A DNA stretch of 64,000 nt, from assembly GCA_035295165.1 (NCBI GenBank), contig DATGJN010000092.1, positions 83,014 to 147,013 on the forward strand, in the 5' to 3' direction. Position numbers and translations under genes: made by a program. Shown here one piece after another: positions 49,144 through 58,113 of this stretch; the first letter of the stretch is position 1; every line of letters begins with the position of its first letter. The notes under the pieces are model-generated. The model saw nothing but the letters and a program-made list of their open reading frames with translations, made no database searches and was not told where the DNA came from. Origin of the DNA: a bacterium. GTDB lineage: Bacteria > Sysuimicrobiota > Sysuimicrobiia > Sysuimicrobiales > Segetimicrobiaceae.

Positions 49144-49710
49144 ATGGGGGTGGCCGGGGACGCCGTGACGGATGTGCCCACGGCGCGCGAACGCGGGGTC
49201 GGATCCGCGCGCATCCGCATCGTCTGCGGGGATGTGACCCTCCTCGCGGTCGACGGGATCGTCAACGCGGCGAACGACCGGTTGTGGATGGGGGGCGGCG
49301 TCGCGGGGGCGATCAAGCGGCGCGGCGGACCAGAAATCGAGCGGGAAGCGATCGCACTCGGACCGGTGCCGATCGGCGGGGCGGTGGCCACGGCGGCGGG
49401 ACGGCTCGGGGCGCGATACGTCATCCACGCCGTGACGATGGGGCAGGACCTCGCGACGGGCGCGGGCATCATCCGGGAAGCCACTCGAAGCGCGCTCCGC
49501 GTTGCCGATTCCCTCGGCCTGCGGTCCGTGGCCTTCCCGGCGCTCGGGACCGGCGTCGGCGGATTTCCCTCGGCCCGGGCCGCCGCGGTGATGTTGCAGG
49601 AAACCGCCGCTCATCTGCGCGCGGGGAGTTCCCTCGACGAGGTGGTGTTTGCGCTCTACGATGTCGCAGCCTACGATGCGTTTGTGGTCGCGCTTGACGC
49701 CCTCGTGTGA
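49144..49710 (+). CDS. Macro-domain protein
   Basis: The 188-residue protein carries one macro domain (residues about 22-185): IRIVCGDVTLLAVDGIVNAA with the ADP-ribose-binding Asp, NAANDRLWMGGGVAGAIKRR with the glycine loop, and FPALGTGVGGFPSARAA with the phosphate loop. Macro domains bind or hydrolyse ADP-ribose, O-acetyl-ADP-ribose or related nucleotides. The ATG is weakly supported; a GTG at 49165 would shorten a non-conserved N-terminus. The hairpin before it and the short distance to surE suggest possible cotranscription with surE. Confidence 0.88.
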   Translation: MGVAGDAVTDVPTARERGVGSARIRIVCGDVTLLAVDGIVNAANDRLWMGGGVAGAIKRRGGPEIEREAIALGPVPIGGAVATAAGRLGARYVIHAVTMGQDLATGAGIIREATRSALRVADSLGLRSVAFPALGTGVGGFPSARAAAVMLQETAAHLRAGSSLDEVVFALYDVAAYDAFVVALDALV

Positions 49711-49740
49711 TGGCGCCCAGAGCGCCGGGTCGGGCTCCCG

Positions 49741-50511
49741 ATGCGCGTTCTGCTGACCAACGACGACGGCATCACGTCGCCCGGCCTTGCCGCGCTCGCG
49801 CGCGCGGTCTGCCGCGTGGCGGAGACGTACGTCGTGGCTCCCGAGCACGAGCGAAGCGCCGCCAGCCATGCGATCACGCTGCACAAACCACTGCGGGCGA
49901 CGCGCGCGAGCATCCGTGACGTGGACGTGACGGCGTGGGCCACGAACGGTACACCCGCCGACTGCGTCGTGCTGGCGGTGCTCGACCTTATGGGGACGCC
50001 GCCCGACATCGTGGTGTCCGGCATCAACGTAGGCGCCAACCTTGGCATGGATCTCATCTACTCCGGCACCGTGTCGGGTGCGGTGGAAGCGGCGTTGTTC
50101 GGGATCCCGTCCGTGGCGATCTCGGTCGGGGCGTTTCGCGAGATCCACTGGGAGCCCGCCGCGGCGTTCGCGGCGACGTTGGTGGGCGAGCTCTCGCGGC
50201 GCGGGCTGCCCCGCGACACCTTCCTGAACGTCAACGTGCCGAACCTTCCGGCGGACGAGCTCCGCGGCGTGGAGATTACCCGGCAGGGCACGCGCCGCTA
50301 CGTGAGCCGACTCGAGAAGCGATCCGATCCGCGCGGCCGCGACTACTATTGGCTCACCGGATCGGCCGCCGACGAGGGCAGCGCGGAGGGCACGGATGTG
50401 CGCGCGGTCGCGGAGGGCAGGATTTCCGTGACCCCCCTTCGGCTGGACATGACGCATGACGAGCTGGACGCGGTCGTTCGGTCGTGGAACCTGACCGTCC
50501 CGACGACCTGA
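49741..50511 (+). CDS. surE: 5'/3'-nucleotidase SurE
   Basis: This 256-residue metal-dependent phosphatase removes phosphate from nucleoside monophosphates. It starts with LLTNDDGITSPGLAALARAV, where the DD pair binds metal, and continues with YVVAPEHERSAASHAITLH and VVSGINVGANLGMDLIYSGT (Asn and Ser ligands). Length matches the family. It overlaps the ftsE-like gene by 28 bases, an uncommon arrangement that couples the two. Confidence 0.95.
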   Translation: MRVLLTNDDGITSPGLAALARAVCRVAETYVVAPEHERSAASHAITLHKPLRATRASIRDVDVTAWATNGTPADCVVLAVLDLMGTPPDIVVSGINVGANLGMDLIYSGTVSGAVEAALFGIPSVAISVGAFREIHWEPAAAFAATLVGELSRRGLPRDTFLNVNVPNLPADELRGVEITRQGTRRYVSRLEKRSDPRGRDYYWLTGSAADEGSAEGTDVRAVAEGRISVTPLRLDMTHDELDAVVRSWNLTVPTT

Positions 50512-51344
50512 CCCCGGCGGTGACGACCCGGGCCGAGGATGGCGCGGCCCGCGCGCCGCGGACCGTCGTCGTGTCCGCGCCGGCGGACCCGGGCGGGACG
50601 CCACCCCACGAGGGTGCTGCGGCATCCGAGCCGGACCCGGCGGCGGCACTCGGACCCGCCGCGGTCGAATTCGAGCACGTCACGAAGATCTACCCCAACG
50701 GGGTCACGGCGCTGCGGGACGTGTCGTTTCGCATCGCGCCCGAGGAGTTCGTGTTCATCGTGGGGCCGACGGCCACGGGCAAGTCCACGTTGATGAAGAT
50801 GATCTACCGGGAAGAGTCGCCGACGTCGGGGCGCGTGCTCGTGAACGGCCGGGACATCACCCGGCTGCCCGCGCGCCAGGTCGCGTTTCTGCGGCGTCGC
50901 GTCGGCGTCGTGTTTCAGGACTTCAAGCTGCTCCCGAGAAAAACCGCGCGGGAGAATGTCGCGTTTGCGCTGGAGGTGACCGGCGCGCCATCCCGCGACC
51001 TGGCGCGCCGCGTCGCGGAGGTGCTCGAGGTTGTCGGGCTTGCCGCCCGCGCCGACGCGCTGCCGGGGCAGATGTCCGCCGGAGAGCAGCAACGCGTCAG
51101 CATTGCCCGCGCGCTCGTCCATCGCCCGCCGCTGTTGCTTGCCGACGAACCGACGGGAAACCTGGATCCTGACACGTCGTGGGAGATCGTGCAGTTGCTG
51201 TCCCAGATCAACCTGCGCGCGACGACCGTGGTCGTGACGACCCACGATAAGATGATCGTCGACATCCTGCGTCGCCGCGTGATCGCACTGGACACCGGCG
51301 CCGTGGTGCGCGACCAGCGGCGGGGACTGTACGGCGGTCGATGA
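50484..51344 (+). CDS. ftsE: Cell division ATP-binding protein FtsE, with N-terminal extension
   Basis: FtsE is the ATPase that with FtsX switches on cell-wall hydrolases at division. Residues 61-280 are the ATPase domain: VEFEHVTKIYPNGVTALRDV, Walker A GPTATGKST (94-102), FQDFKLLPRKTARENVA, signature MSAGEQQRVSIARA, Walker B LLLADEPTGNLD. Walker A has Ala-Thr where Gly-Ala or Gly-Ser is usual, but the GKST core is kept. The first 60 residues are an extra Pro/Ala-rich stretch from the GTG start inside surE. GTG 50571 would shorten it to 257 residues. Its stop overlaps ftsX. Confidence 0.9.
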   Translation: MEPDRPDDLTPAVTTRAEDGAARAPRTVVVSAPADPGGTPPHEGAAASEPDPAAALGPAAVEFEHVTKIYPNGVTALRDVSFRIAPEEFVFIVGPTATGKSTLMKMIYREESPTSGRVLVNGRDITRLPARQVAFLRRRVGVVFQDFKLLPRKTARENVAFALEVTGAPSRDLARRVAEVLEVVGLAARADALPGQMSAGEQQRVSIARALVHRPPLLLADEPTGNLDPDTSWEIVQLLSQINLRATTVVVTTHDKMIVDILRRRVIALDTGAVVRDQRRGLYGGR

Positions 51345-52237
51345 GTTCGATCCAGCCGTCACGCGGCGCCCGCTATTTCCTCTCCGAGGGTCTGCAGGCG
51401 TTTCGGCGCAACGGGCTCATGAGCCTCGCCGCCGTGACGGTTACGATCGTGACCCTCGTCGCCCTCGGGGCCGCGCTTGTGGTCGCGGGCGCCCTAGACT
51501 ACATCGCGCATCGGCTGGAATCTCAGGTGCAGACGGTCGTGTACCTGAAGGACGGTTTGGCCGACACCGCGGTCGCGGCCGTGCGCGCGCGGCTTGAGTC
51601 GCTGCCCGGCGTGACCGCCGTGGCCTACGTGTCGAAAGGGGAGGCGCTCGACCGGCTTCGACGGTCGATTGGCGGCGGGGTCCAGTTCCGGGATCTGCTG
51701 GCGCGGAACCCGTTGCCGGCGTCGTTCGTGGTGGACGCCGATCGACCGGACCGGCTTGAGGTGATCGCCGCGGCGGCGCAGCGCCTGCCCGGTGTCGAGA
51801 TGGCCAGCTACGGCGGGGGCGCCGTGGGGCATCTGTTCGCGTTGACCCGGGTGGTGCGGCTGTTCGGCGCGGCGGTGGGCGGCGCGCTCGCGCTCGTGGC
51901 CCTCGTCATCATCGCCAGCACGATCCGGCTGACGGTGTTCGCTCGCCGGACCGAGATCGAAGTGATGCGGCTCGTGGGGGCGACGGCGTGGTTCATCCGG
52001 TGGCCGTTCGTCATCGAGGGAGCCGTCACGGGCGCCTGTGGGGCGGTCGGGGCGTTTGTCGCGGTCGCCGGACTGTACGCGCTGGTCGTGCAAAGTGCCC
52101 GAAGTTCGCTGCCGTTCCTGCCGCTCCCGGGGCCCGAGCAGGTCGCGCTGGGGCTGCTCTGGAAGCTGTTGGTGTGGGGTGTGGTGATCGGGGTCGTGGG
52201 GAGCCTCCTCGCCGTGAGGAGGCACTTGCGCGTCTGA
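51341..52237 (+). CDS. ftsX: Cell division membrane protein FtsX
   Basis: This 298-residue membrane partner of FtsE has one N-terminal helix (AAVTVTIVTLVALGAALVVA) and an extracytoplasmic domain (residues about 50-165; ESQVQTVVYLKDGLADTAVA, AVAYVSKGEALDRLRR). Three further helices follow, with the coupling segment RRTEIEVMRLVGATAWFIRW before the last two. Length and topology are standard. It starts within the ftsE stop (ATGA). Its C-terminus is followed by a 128-base leader to the dehydrogenase. Confidence 0.93.
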   Translation: MSSIQPSRGARYFLSEGLQAFRRNGLMSLAAVTVTIVTLVALGAALVVAGALDYIAHRLESQVQTVVYLKDGLADTAVAAVRARLESLPGVTAVAYVSKGEALDRLRRSIGGGVQFRDLLARNPLPASFVVDADRPDRLEVIAAAAQRLPGVEMASYGGGAVGHLFALTRVVRLFGAAVGGALALVALVIIASTIRLTVFARRTEIEVMRLVGATAWFIRWPFVIEGAVTGACGAVGAFVAVAGLYALVVQSARSSLPFLPLPGPEQVALGLLWKLLVWGVVIGVVGSLLAVRRHLRV

Positions 52238-52365
52238 CCTCGCGGGCGCTCGGCGGGGATCGAACGGTGTCGAAACGGTGTAGATTGGAGCGGCGCCGCG
52301 CTCGGCGGGGGAGCTCGGTAGGGAGGCGGCAACCGCAACCTAGCGTCAGCGGGAGGCGAACTGGG

Positions 52366-53637
52366 ATGGCACTCAAGGCGGTGAAGACGGCACCTCAGGA
52401 AGATCCGTGGGTGGTCGCACGTAAGCAGTTCAACCAGGCGGCGGACCTGTTGCCTCTCAAGCGCGGTGTGCGCGAGTTCCTCGTGTATCCGAAACGCGAG
52501 CTGACCGTGCATTTCCCGGTGCAGCGCGAGGATGGCTCGGTCCAGGTGTTCACCGGATACCGGATTCACCACAGCACGATCCTCGGCCCGACGAAGGGCG
52601 GGATCCGCTACCATCCGGATGTGTCCTTGAACGAGATCCGGGCGTTGGCGATGCTGATGACCTGGAAGTGCGCGGTGGTCGGTTTGCCTTACGGCGGCGC
52701 CAAGGGCGGCGTCGTGTGCGATCCCAAGATCTTGTCCCAGACCGAGCTCGAGCACCTGACGCGCCGCTATGCTACCGAAATCGAAGTCCTGATGGGGCCC
52801 GACAGCGACATCCCCGCGCCCGACATGGGGACGACGCCCCAGGTCATGGCGTGGATCATGGACACCTACAGCATGCATCGCGGCTATTCGGTGCCCGCGG
52901 TCGTGACGGGGAAGCCGATCTCGATCGGCGGGTCCGCTGGACGCATCGAGGCCACCGGCCGCGGCGTCACGATCGTGACCCGTGAAACCGCCCGTCACTT
53001 GGGGCTGCAGCTTGCGGGGGCGCGCGCGGTGATCCAGGGCTTCGGCAACGTCGGCGCGATCGCCGCCCAGACGCTGCACGCCGAGGGCTGCCGGATCGTC
53101 GCGGCGAGCGACAGCCGCGGGGGCGTTTACAACGAGAAGGGGATCGATCCGGACGACCTGATCCGCCACAAGCAGGAGACGGGGAGCGTCACCGGGTACC
53201 GCGGGTGCGACGCGGTCACCAACGACGAGTTGCTTGAGCTGCCGTGCGAGATCCTCGTGCCTGCGGCGATGGAGGGACAGATCACCGCGGACAACGCCGC
53301 TCGCATCAAGGCGCGCATCGTCGTGGAGGGGGCGAACGGTCCGACGACACCGGAGGCGGACGAGGTGTTGAAGAGCCGCAAGGTGTTCGTCGTCCCGGAC
53401 ATTCTCGCCAACGCCGGCGGCGTGATCGTGTCCTACTTCGAGTGGGTGCAGGACCTTCAATCGTTCTTCTGGACCGAGGAGGAGATCAACGCCCGGCTGG
53501 AACGCATCCTGGTGCGGAGCTTCCGGGACGTTCTCGCGGTGTGTCAGGAGAAGCAGATCGAGATGCGGGTCGGTGCGCTCGTTCGCGCGGTCAGCCGCGT
53601 GGCCGACGCGCTCGTGACCCGGGGCATCTACCCGTAA
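52366..53637 (+). CDS. Glutamate dehydrogenase (Glu/Leu/Phe/Val dehydrogenase family)
   Basis: This 423-residue oxidoreductase interconverts glutamate and 2-oxoglutarate with ammonia. Catalytic and substrate motifs: GPTKGGIRYHPDVSLNEIRA, LPYGGAKGGVVCDP with the catalytic lysine, and SDIPAPDMGTTPQVMAWIMD with the catalytic aspartate. The Rossmann nucleotide loop is VIQGFGNVGAIAAQTLH. Length and pattern match the hexameric GDH of Terrabacteria. The ATG has GGGAGG upstream. It is unlinked to nearby genes; the branched-chain amino acid transporter follows 280 bases later. Confidence 0.92.
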   Translation: MALKAVKTAPQEDPWVVARKQFNQAADLLPLKRGVREFLVYPKRELTVHFPVQREDGSVQVFTGYRIHHSTILGPTKGGIRYHPDVSLNEIRALAMLMTWKCAVVGLPYGGAKGGVVCDPKILSQTELEHLTRRYATEIEVLMGPDSDIPAPDMGTTPQVMAWIMDTYSMHRGYSVPAVVTGKPISIGGSAGRIEATGRGVTIVTRETARHLGLQLAGARAVIQGFGNVGAIAAQTLHAEGCRIVAASDSRGGVYNEKGIDPDDLIRHKQETGSVTGYRGCDAVTNDELLELPCEILVPAAMEGQITADNAARIKARIVVEGANGPTTPEADEVLKSRKVFVVPDILANAGGVIVSYFEWVQDLQSFFWTEEEINARLERILVRSFRDVLAVCQEKQIEMRVGALVRAVSRVADALVTRGIYP

Positions 53638-53920
53638 CGGCCCAGGGCTGCGCCTCACGCGCCCCCGCGTGCCCGGGCGCGGCGGCCCGGCTGCCGTGAC
53701 GACCGGCGCCGAGGTCCTCCTTCCGATCTGTCCTATCGTCGGCTCCGCGACCGATTCCCCGGGGCGCGAGGAACTGTCCCTGGCCGGAGGGAACTTTCCT
53801 CCCAGGCGCGAACGTAAGGATTCCTTGACAGGACGGCCGCACAGACCGTGGGAGGGTGACGCGGCTCCGTGCGGTTCGAAGGTTGGGAATCGATCATCGA
53901 CTATATAGGGAGGGAATTCA

Positions 53921-55180
53921 ATGCGGGATCGTGAGGCACGAGAACTGGTCCAGTTATTCCAAGCGGGCAAGATCTCCCGCCGTGACCTGCTCGCGCGGGC
54001 GGCGATGCTCGGGCTGTCGCTGGGCGTGCTCGGCGGCGTGGGCCTGCGGCCGGCCGGGGCGGCGGGGATGACAGAAGTGAAGGTCGGCGTTGACCTGCCG
54101 ATGTCCGGCGGCGAAGCGCCGAACGGCGTGCCGACCAACAACGGCGTGATCATGGCGATCGAAGAGGCGAACAAGGCCGGCGGGATGTACCACTTCTCCG
54201 AGTCGCTGAAAGACGACGCGGTGAACGGCGTCCACGATCCGGCCCAGGGCGCGAAGAACATGCAGGAACTGATCGCCGATTCCTCGGTCGTCGGCATCGT
54301 CGGAAACTTCAACAGCAACGTGGCTCAGGCGTGCATCCCGATCACCAATGCGGCGGGCATCGTCCAGATCAGCCCATCCCAGACGAACCCGGGTCTCACG
54401 AAGCCCGCGTTCGGCGCGCTCAAGCTGTACCCGAACGGCCAACGGTCGAAGATCACGTACTTCCGGGTGTGCGCGACCGACGACCTCCAGGGGCCGGTGG
54501 CGGCAGACTACGCGTATCGGACCCTGAAGGCTCGCAAGATCGCGATTCTCGATGACACGGAGACGTACGGGAAGGGTATCGCCGACCAGGTGGAGATGGA
54601 GTTCAAGAAGCTCGGCGGCCAGGTGCTCAGCCACGATGGAATTCCGAAGGGCACTCAGGATTTCCACGCGATCCTGACCAAGATCAAGGCGGAGAACCCC
54701 GACTTGATCTTCTTCGGCGGAGTGACCACGACCGGCGGCGGATTGATTCGCAAGCAGATGGCCGACGTCGGGCTGAAAACGGCCTTCGAGGGCGGCGACG
54801 GCATCGTCGAGGACGAGTTCCTCAAGGTTGCCGGGGACCAGGCCGAGGGATCGTACGGCACGGTCGCCGCGATCGACGCCACCAAGGTGGCGTCGGCGCA
54901 GGGGTTCATCAAGACCTACAAGGCGCGGTTCAATGACGATCCCGGCGCGTACAGCGCCAACGGCTACACCTGCACGAGGATCATTCTCGATGCGGTCAAG
55001 GCCGTGGGGCCCGACCGTGAGAAGGTCCGCGCGTGGGTGGCCAGCCTGAAGAACTACAAGAGCATCCTCGGCACGTTCTCATTCGACCAGAACGGGGACA
55101 CCACGAACCGGATCATCACCGTATACACGGTCAAGGGCGGCAAGTGGACCTGGGCCGACCAGGTCAACTTTAACGGCTAG
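53921..55180 (+). CDS. Branched-chain amino acid ABC substrate-binding protein, Tat-type signal
   Basis: This 419-residue exported protein has a twin-arginine signal (KISRRDLLARAAMLGLSLGV) and the LivJ/LivK-type fold. TEVKVGVDLPMSGGEAPNGV begins the domain, followed by VVGIVGNFNSNVAQACIPIT and KIAILDDTETYGKGIADQVE. It heads a complete transport operon with livHMGF. The AGGGAGGGAATTC stretch gives the ribosome site. In the 283 bases upstream, a TTGACA (53825-53830) lacks a -10 at the right distance. Confidence 0.9.
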   Translation: MRDREARELVQLFQAGKISRRDLLARAAMLGLSLGVLGGVGLRPAGAAGMTEVKVGVDLPMSGGEAPNGVPTNNGVIMAIEEANKAGGMYHFSESLKDDAVNGVHDPAQGAKNMQELIADSSVVGIVGNFNSNVAQACIPITNAAGIVQISPSQTNPGLTKPAFGALKLYPNGQRSKITYFRVCATDDLQGPVAADYAYRTLKARKIAILDDTETYGKGIADQVEMEFKKLGGQVLSHDGIPKGTQDFHAILTKIKAENPDLIFFGGVTTTGGGLIRKQMADVGLKTAFEGGDGIVEDEFLKVAGDQAEGSYGTVAAIDATKVASAQGFIKTYKARFNDDPGAYSANGYTCTRIILDAVKAVGPDREKVRAWVASLKNYKSILGTFSFDQNGDTTNRIITVYTVKGGKWTWADQVNFNG

Positions 55181-55205
55181 CCGCGGCGTCGGATTGCGGG
55201 GGGAA

Positions 55206-55237
55206 GAGGAGGGGCGGCGGTTCCGCCGCCCCTCCTC
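55206..55237 (+). terminator. Strong hairpin between substrate protein and livH
   Basis: A stem of up to 15 base pairs (55206-55220 with 55223-55237) lies between the substrate-protein stop and the livH ATG. Such structures stabilise the upstream mRNA and reduce downstream expression, which fits the need for more binding protein than permease. There is no U-tract, so partial read-through is expected. Confidence 0.65.
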
Positions 55238-55246
55238 CCGCGCCTC

Positions 55247-56164
55247 ATGAACGGGGTCCTGTTCGCCCAACAACTCATCAACGGCCTGTCACTCGGGGCG
55301 ATCTATGCGGTTATCGCCCTCGGCTACACGATGGTCTACGGGATCGTGGAGCTGATCAACTTCGCCCACGGCGACGTGTACACGGCGGGGTCGTTCGTCG
55401 CGCTCGCGCTGCTGACGGTGCTCGGGGCGACCGGCCACAGCGGGGCCGCCGCCATCGTCTTCGCCTTGGTCGTGGTCCTGCTCGCGACGATGTTCATCAT
55501 GGGGACCACGGGCGTCGTCATCGAACGGTTCGCGTATCGGCCGCTGCGCGGGAAGCCACGCCTGGCGCCGCTTCTCACCGCGATCGGCGTTTCGTTCAGC
55601 ATCGAGAACCTGCTGCAGCTGTGGTACGGTCCGTCCCCCGTGCCGTTCCCACAGGTCGTGCCGAACCCGTTCTTCTCGGTGGGCCCGCTCAGCATCGGCC
55701 AGATGCAGATCATCGTGATCGTCTCGTCCCTCGTGATGATGGTCGCGCTGCACTTCTTCGTCCAAGGGACGAAGTTGGGGAAGGCGATGCGCGCGACCTC
55801 CCAGGACTGGATGGCCGCCGAGATCATGGGGATCGACATCAACAAGACGATCGCGCTGACGTTCTTTATCGGGTCCCTGCTCGCCGGGGCCGCCGGCGTG
55901 ATCACCGGCCTGTACTACGGAAACGTCTGGTTCATCAACGGGTTCCGGGCGGGGCTGATCGCGTTTACCGCGGCGGTGCTCGGGGGAATCGGCAACACGA
56001 CCGGCGCCGCGCTGGGCGGCTTCGTGATCGGGTTCGTCGAGGTGATGACCGCCCAGTACGTCGGGTTCCAGTGGGCGGAGGTGACGATCTTCTCGGTCCT
56101 GATCCTCGTCCTGGTGTTCCGGCCAACGGGCATTCTGGGCCAGCAGTTGTCGGAGCGGGCGTAA
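55247..56164 (+). CDS. livH: Branched-chain amino acid ABC permease LivH
   Basis: This 305-residue membrane protein has the LivH start NGLSLGAIYAVIALGYTMVY followed by ELINFAHGDVYTAG. The ATPase-contact region is GKAMRATSQDWMAAEIMGID, and the end is FRPTGILGQQLSER. It works as a heterodimer with LivM. The ATG follows the operon hairpin by 10 bases; no strong separate ribosome site is visible besides CCTCCTCCC-adjacent sequence. The next gene starts 6 bases after its stop. Confidence 0.93.
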   Translation: MNGVLFAQQLINGLSLGAIYAVIALGYTMVYGIVELINFAHGDVYTAGSFVALALLTVLGATGHSGAAAIVFALVVVLLATMFIMGTTGVVIERFAYRPLRGKPRLAPLLTAIGVSFSIENLLQLWYGPSPVPFPQVVPNPFFSVGPLSIGQMQIIVIVSSLVMMVALHFFVQGTKLGKAMRATSQDWMAAEIMGIDINKTIALTFFIGSLLAGAAGVITGLYYGNVWFINGFRAGLIAFTAAVLGGIGNTTGAALGGFVIGFVEVMTAQYVGFQWAEVTIFSVLILVLVFRPTGILGQQLSERA

Positions 56165-56170
56165 CGGTCG

Positions 56171-57283
56171 ATGGCGCAGACCGGGGTGGGGTGGCTCGGG
56201 CGGATCCTCCGGTATCGGTACGCCCTGTTGATCCTGCTCCTCTTCCTGGGGTACCCGCTGCTCGATCACAACGCCGGCCACGTGAACTCGGCGGCCGACG
56301 CCGCCGTGTTCATCCTCCTCGCGCTCGGCCTCAACATCGTCGTAGGGTTCGCGGGGCTGCTGGACCTGGGCTACGCTGCGTTCTTCGCCATCGGCTCCTA
56401 CGCTTACGCGCTGGCCGCGTCGCCGTTCTACGGGCTGCACATCCCGTTTTGGCCGATGCTGCTCGTCGCCGCGATCATCGCCGCCGTCTTTGGCGCCCTC
56501 CTCGGCGCCCCGACCCTCCGTTTGCGCGGCGACTACCTCGCGATCGTTACCCTGGGGTTCGGCGAGATCGTGCCGACGGTGTTCTTGAACCTGCCCAAGT
56601 ACACCGGCGGGACGAACGGCATCGTCGGCATCTACCAGCCGTCTCTGTTCGGGTTCCAGTTCGGGTTCAACCCGCGCCCCTACTACTACACGCTGATCCT
56701 GGTGATTGTGCTGTCGGTGATTGCGATCCTGCGCCTTCGGGACTCCCGCCTCGGGCGCGCCTGGCTGGCGATTCGCGAGGACGAGATCGCCGCGGCGTCG
56801 ATGGGGATCAATCTCACCACGACGAAGCTGCTGGCGTTTTCGTTCGGGGCCTTCTTCTCCGGGTTCGCGGGCGCACTGTACGTGGCCAAGCTCGGAATCG
56901 TCAGCCCGGAACAATTCAACTTCACGGTGTCGTTCACGGTGCTGGCGATGGTCGTGCTCGGCGGAATGGGGAACGTCTTCGGCGTGATCGCCGGTGCCGC
57001 CATTCTCTACGAGTTCCAAACACTGTTCCTGACCGACCTGACCCAATGGTCGCACGCGCTCGGCCAAGCGTGGCGGATGCCGCTGCTGACGCAGCTCGAC
57101 TTCGTGAACCTCAAGTTCCTCCTGTATGGGCTCGGGCTCATCCTCCTCATGCTCTTGCGCCCCGAGGGGCTGTTCCCGGCCCGCCGCATCACCGCCATCT
57201 TGAAGGAGCATCCGCACGAGGCGTTGGCGACCGTCGAGATCGAGGGGGCGCCCGTGGCGGTCCCGCCGGATGAGGATTCATGA
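56171..57283 (+). CDS. livM: Branched-chain amino acid ABC permease LivM
   Basis: This 370-residue permease has the LivM core NIVVGFAGLLDLGYAAFFAI and LRLRGDYLAIVTLGFGEIV. The ATPase-contact helix is GRAWLAIREDEIAAASMGIN, and the C-terminus ends with RPEGLFPARRI. It overlaps the livG start by 4 bases. Together with LivH it forms the membrane channel of this importer. Confidence 0.93.
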   Translation: MAQTGVGWLGRILRYRYALLILLLFLGYPLLDHNAGHVNSAADAAVFILLALGLNIVVGFAGLLDLGYAAFFAIGSYAYALAASPFYGLHIPFWPMLLVAAIIAAVFGALLGAPTLRLRGDYLAIVTLGFGEIVPTVFLNLPKYTGGTNGIVGIYQPSLFGFQFGFNPRPYYYTLILVIVLSVIAILRLRDSRLGRAWLAIREDEIAAASMGINLTTTKLLAFSFGAFFSGFAGALYVAKLGIVSPEQFNFTVSFTVLAMVVLGGMGNVFGVIAGAAILYEFQTLFLTDLTQWSHALGQAWRMPLLTQLDFVNLKFLLYGLGLILLMLLRPEGLFPARRITAILKEHPHEALATVEIEGAPVAVPPDEDS

Positions 57284-58113
57284 CAGAACCGGATCGCATT
57301 CTCGAGATCGTCGCGGCGCCCGACGCGGGGACCGCGCCAGGCGGACTCCTGCTCGAAGCGCGGGGGGTGACCAAGGCGTTCGGCGGCCTCGTGGCGGTCA
57401 ACCGCGTGGACTTCACGGTACCCGAGCACAGCATCGTCAGCCTGATCGGGCCGAACGGTGCCGGCAAGACGACGTTCTTCAACGTCGTTGCCGGATTGTA
57501 CCATCCAACCGCGGGGGCGATCACGTTCGCCGGGCACGACATCACGAGGCGGAAGCCGCATGAGATCGCGCGCCTCGGCATCGCCCGGACGTTCCAGAAC
57601 ATCCGGATCTTCGCCAACATGACCGCACTGGAGAACGTGCTGATCGGGATGCACAGCCGTCTCACCGCGGATCCGCTCCGCATCGTCGTCGGCACCGCGG
57701 GGATCGCCCGGGAGGAGCGCGCGGCCCACGACGCCGCCCACCGCTTGCTCGCGTTCGTCGGGCTGGGGCGACGGGACCAGGAGCTGGCAAAGAATCTGCC
57801 GTACGGCGATCAGCGGCGGTTGGAGATCGCGCGCGCGCTGGCGCTGCGCCCGCGGCTCATCCTACTCGACGAGCCGGCCGCCGGCATGAACCCCGAAGAG
57901 GCGCGGCGGCTCATGGAGTTCATCCGCCGGCTCCGCGGGGAGCTGCAGGTGAGCGTGTTGCTGATCGAGCACCAGATGCGCGTCGTGATGGGGGTCGCCG
58001 ATCGCGTCACCGTGCTCGACCACGGGGAGAAGATCGCGGAGGGGAGTCCGGACGAGATTCGGCGCGACGCGCGCGTGATTGAGGCGTACCTTGGGAAGGC
58101 GGCGATTTCGTAG
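57280..58113 (+). CDS. livG: Branched-chain amino acid ABC ATPase LivG
   Basis: This 277-residue ATPase has Walker A GPNGAGKTT and Q-loop LGIARTFQNIRIFANMTALE. The family-specific C-motif is NLPYGDQRRLEIARALALRP, followed by Walker B LILLDEPAAGMNPEE and the H-loop IEHQMRVVM. The LivG type is shown by the extended region between Q-loop and signature. The first 25 residues form a short extra N-terminus. It starts in the livM stop and ends one base before livF. Confidence 0.93.
   Translation: MTEPDRILEIVAAPDAGTAPGGLLLEARGVTKAFGGLVAVNRVDFTVPEHSIVSLIGPNGAGKTTFFNVVAGLYHPTAGAITFAGHDITRRKPHEIARLGIARTFQNIRIFANMTALENVLIGMHSRLTADPLRIVVGTAGIAREERAAHDAAHRLLAFVGLGRRDQELAKNLPYGDQRRLEIARALALRPRLILLDEPAAGMNPEEARRLMEFIRRLRGELQVSVLLIEHQMRVVMGVADRVTVLDHGEKIAEGSPDEIRRDARVIEAYLGKAAIS

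Noticed and set aside
53825..53830. TTGACA as a promoter for the branched-chain amino acid operon
   Set aside because: No -10-like hexamer at 16-19 bases; the downstream TATATA (53902-53907) is far too distant.
51808..54318. An 836-codon minus-strand open frame over ftsX and the dehydrogenase
   Set aside because: Runs through three well-supported plus-strand genes and their intergenic regions; no domain.
55289..57217. A 642-codon minus-strand open frame over livH and livM
   Set aside because: Low-complexity Arg/Glu/His/Gln composition opposite two conserved permeases.
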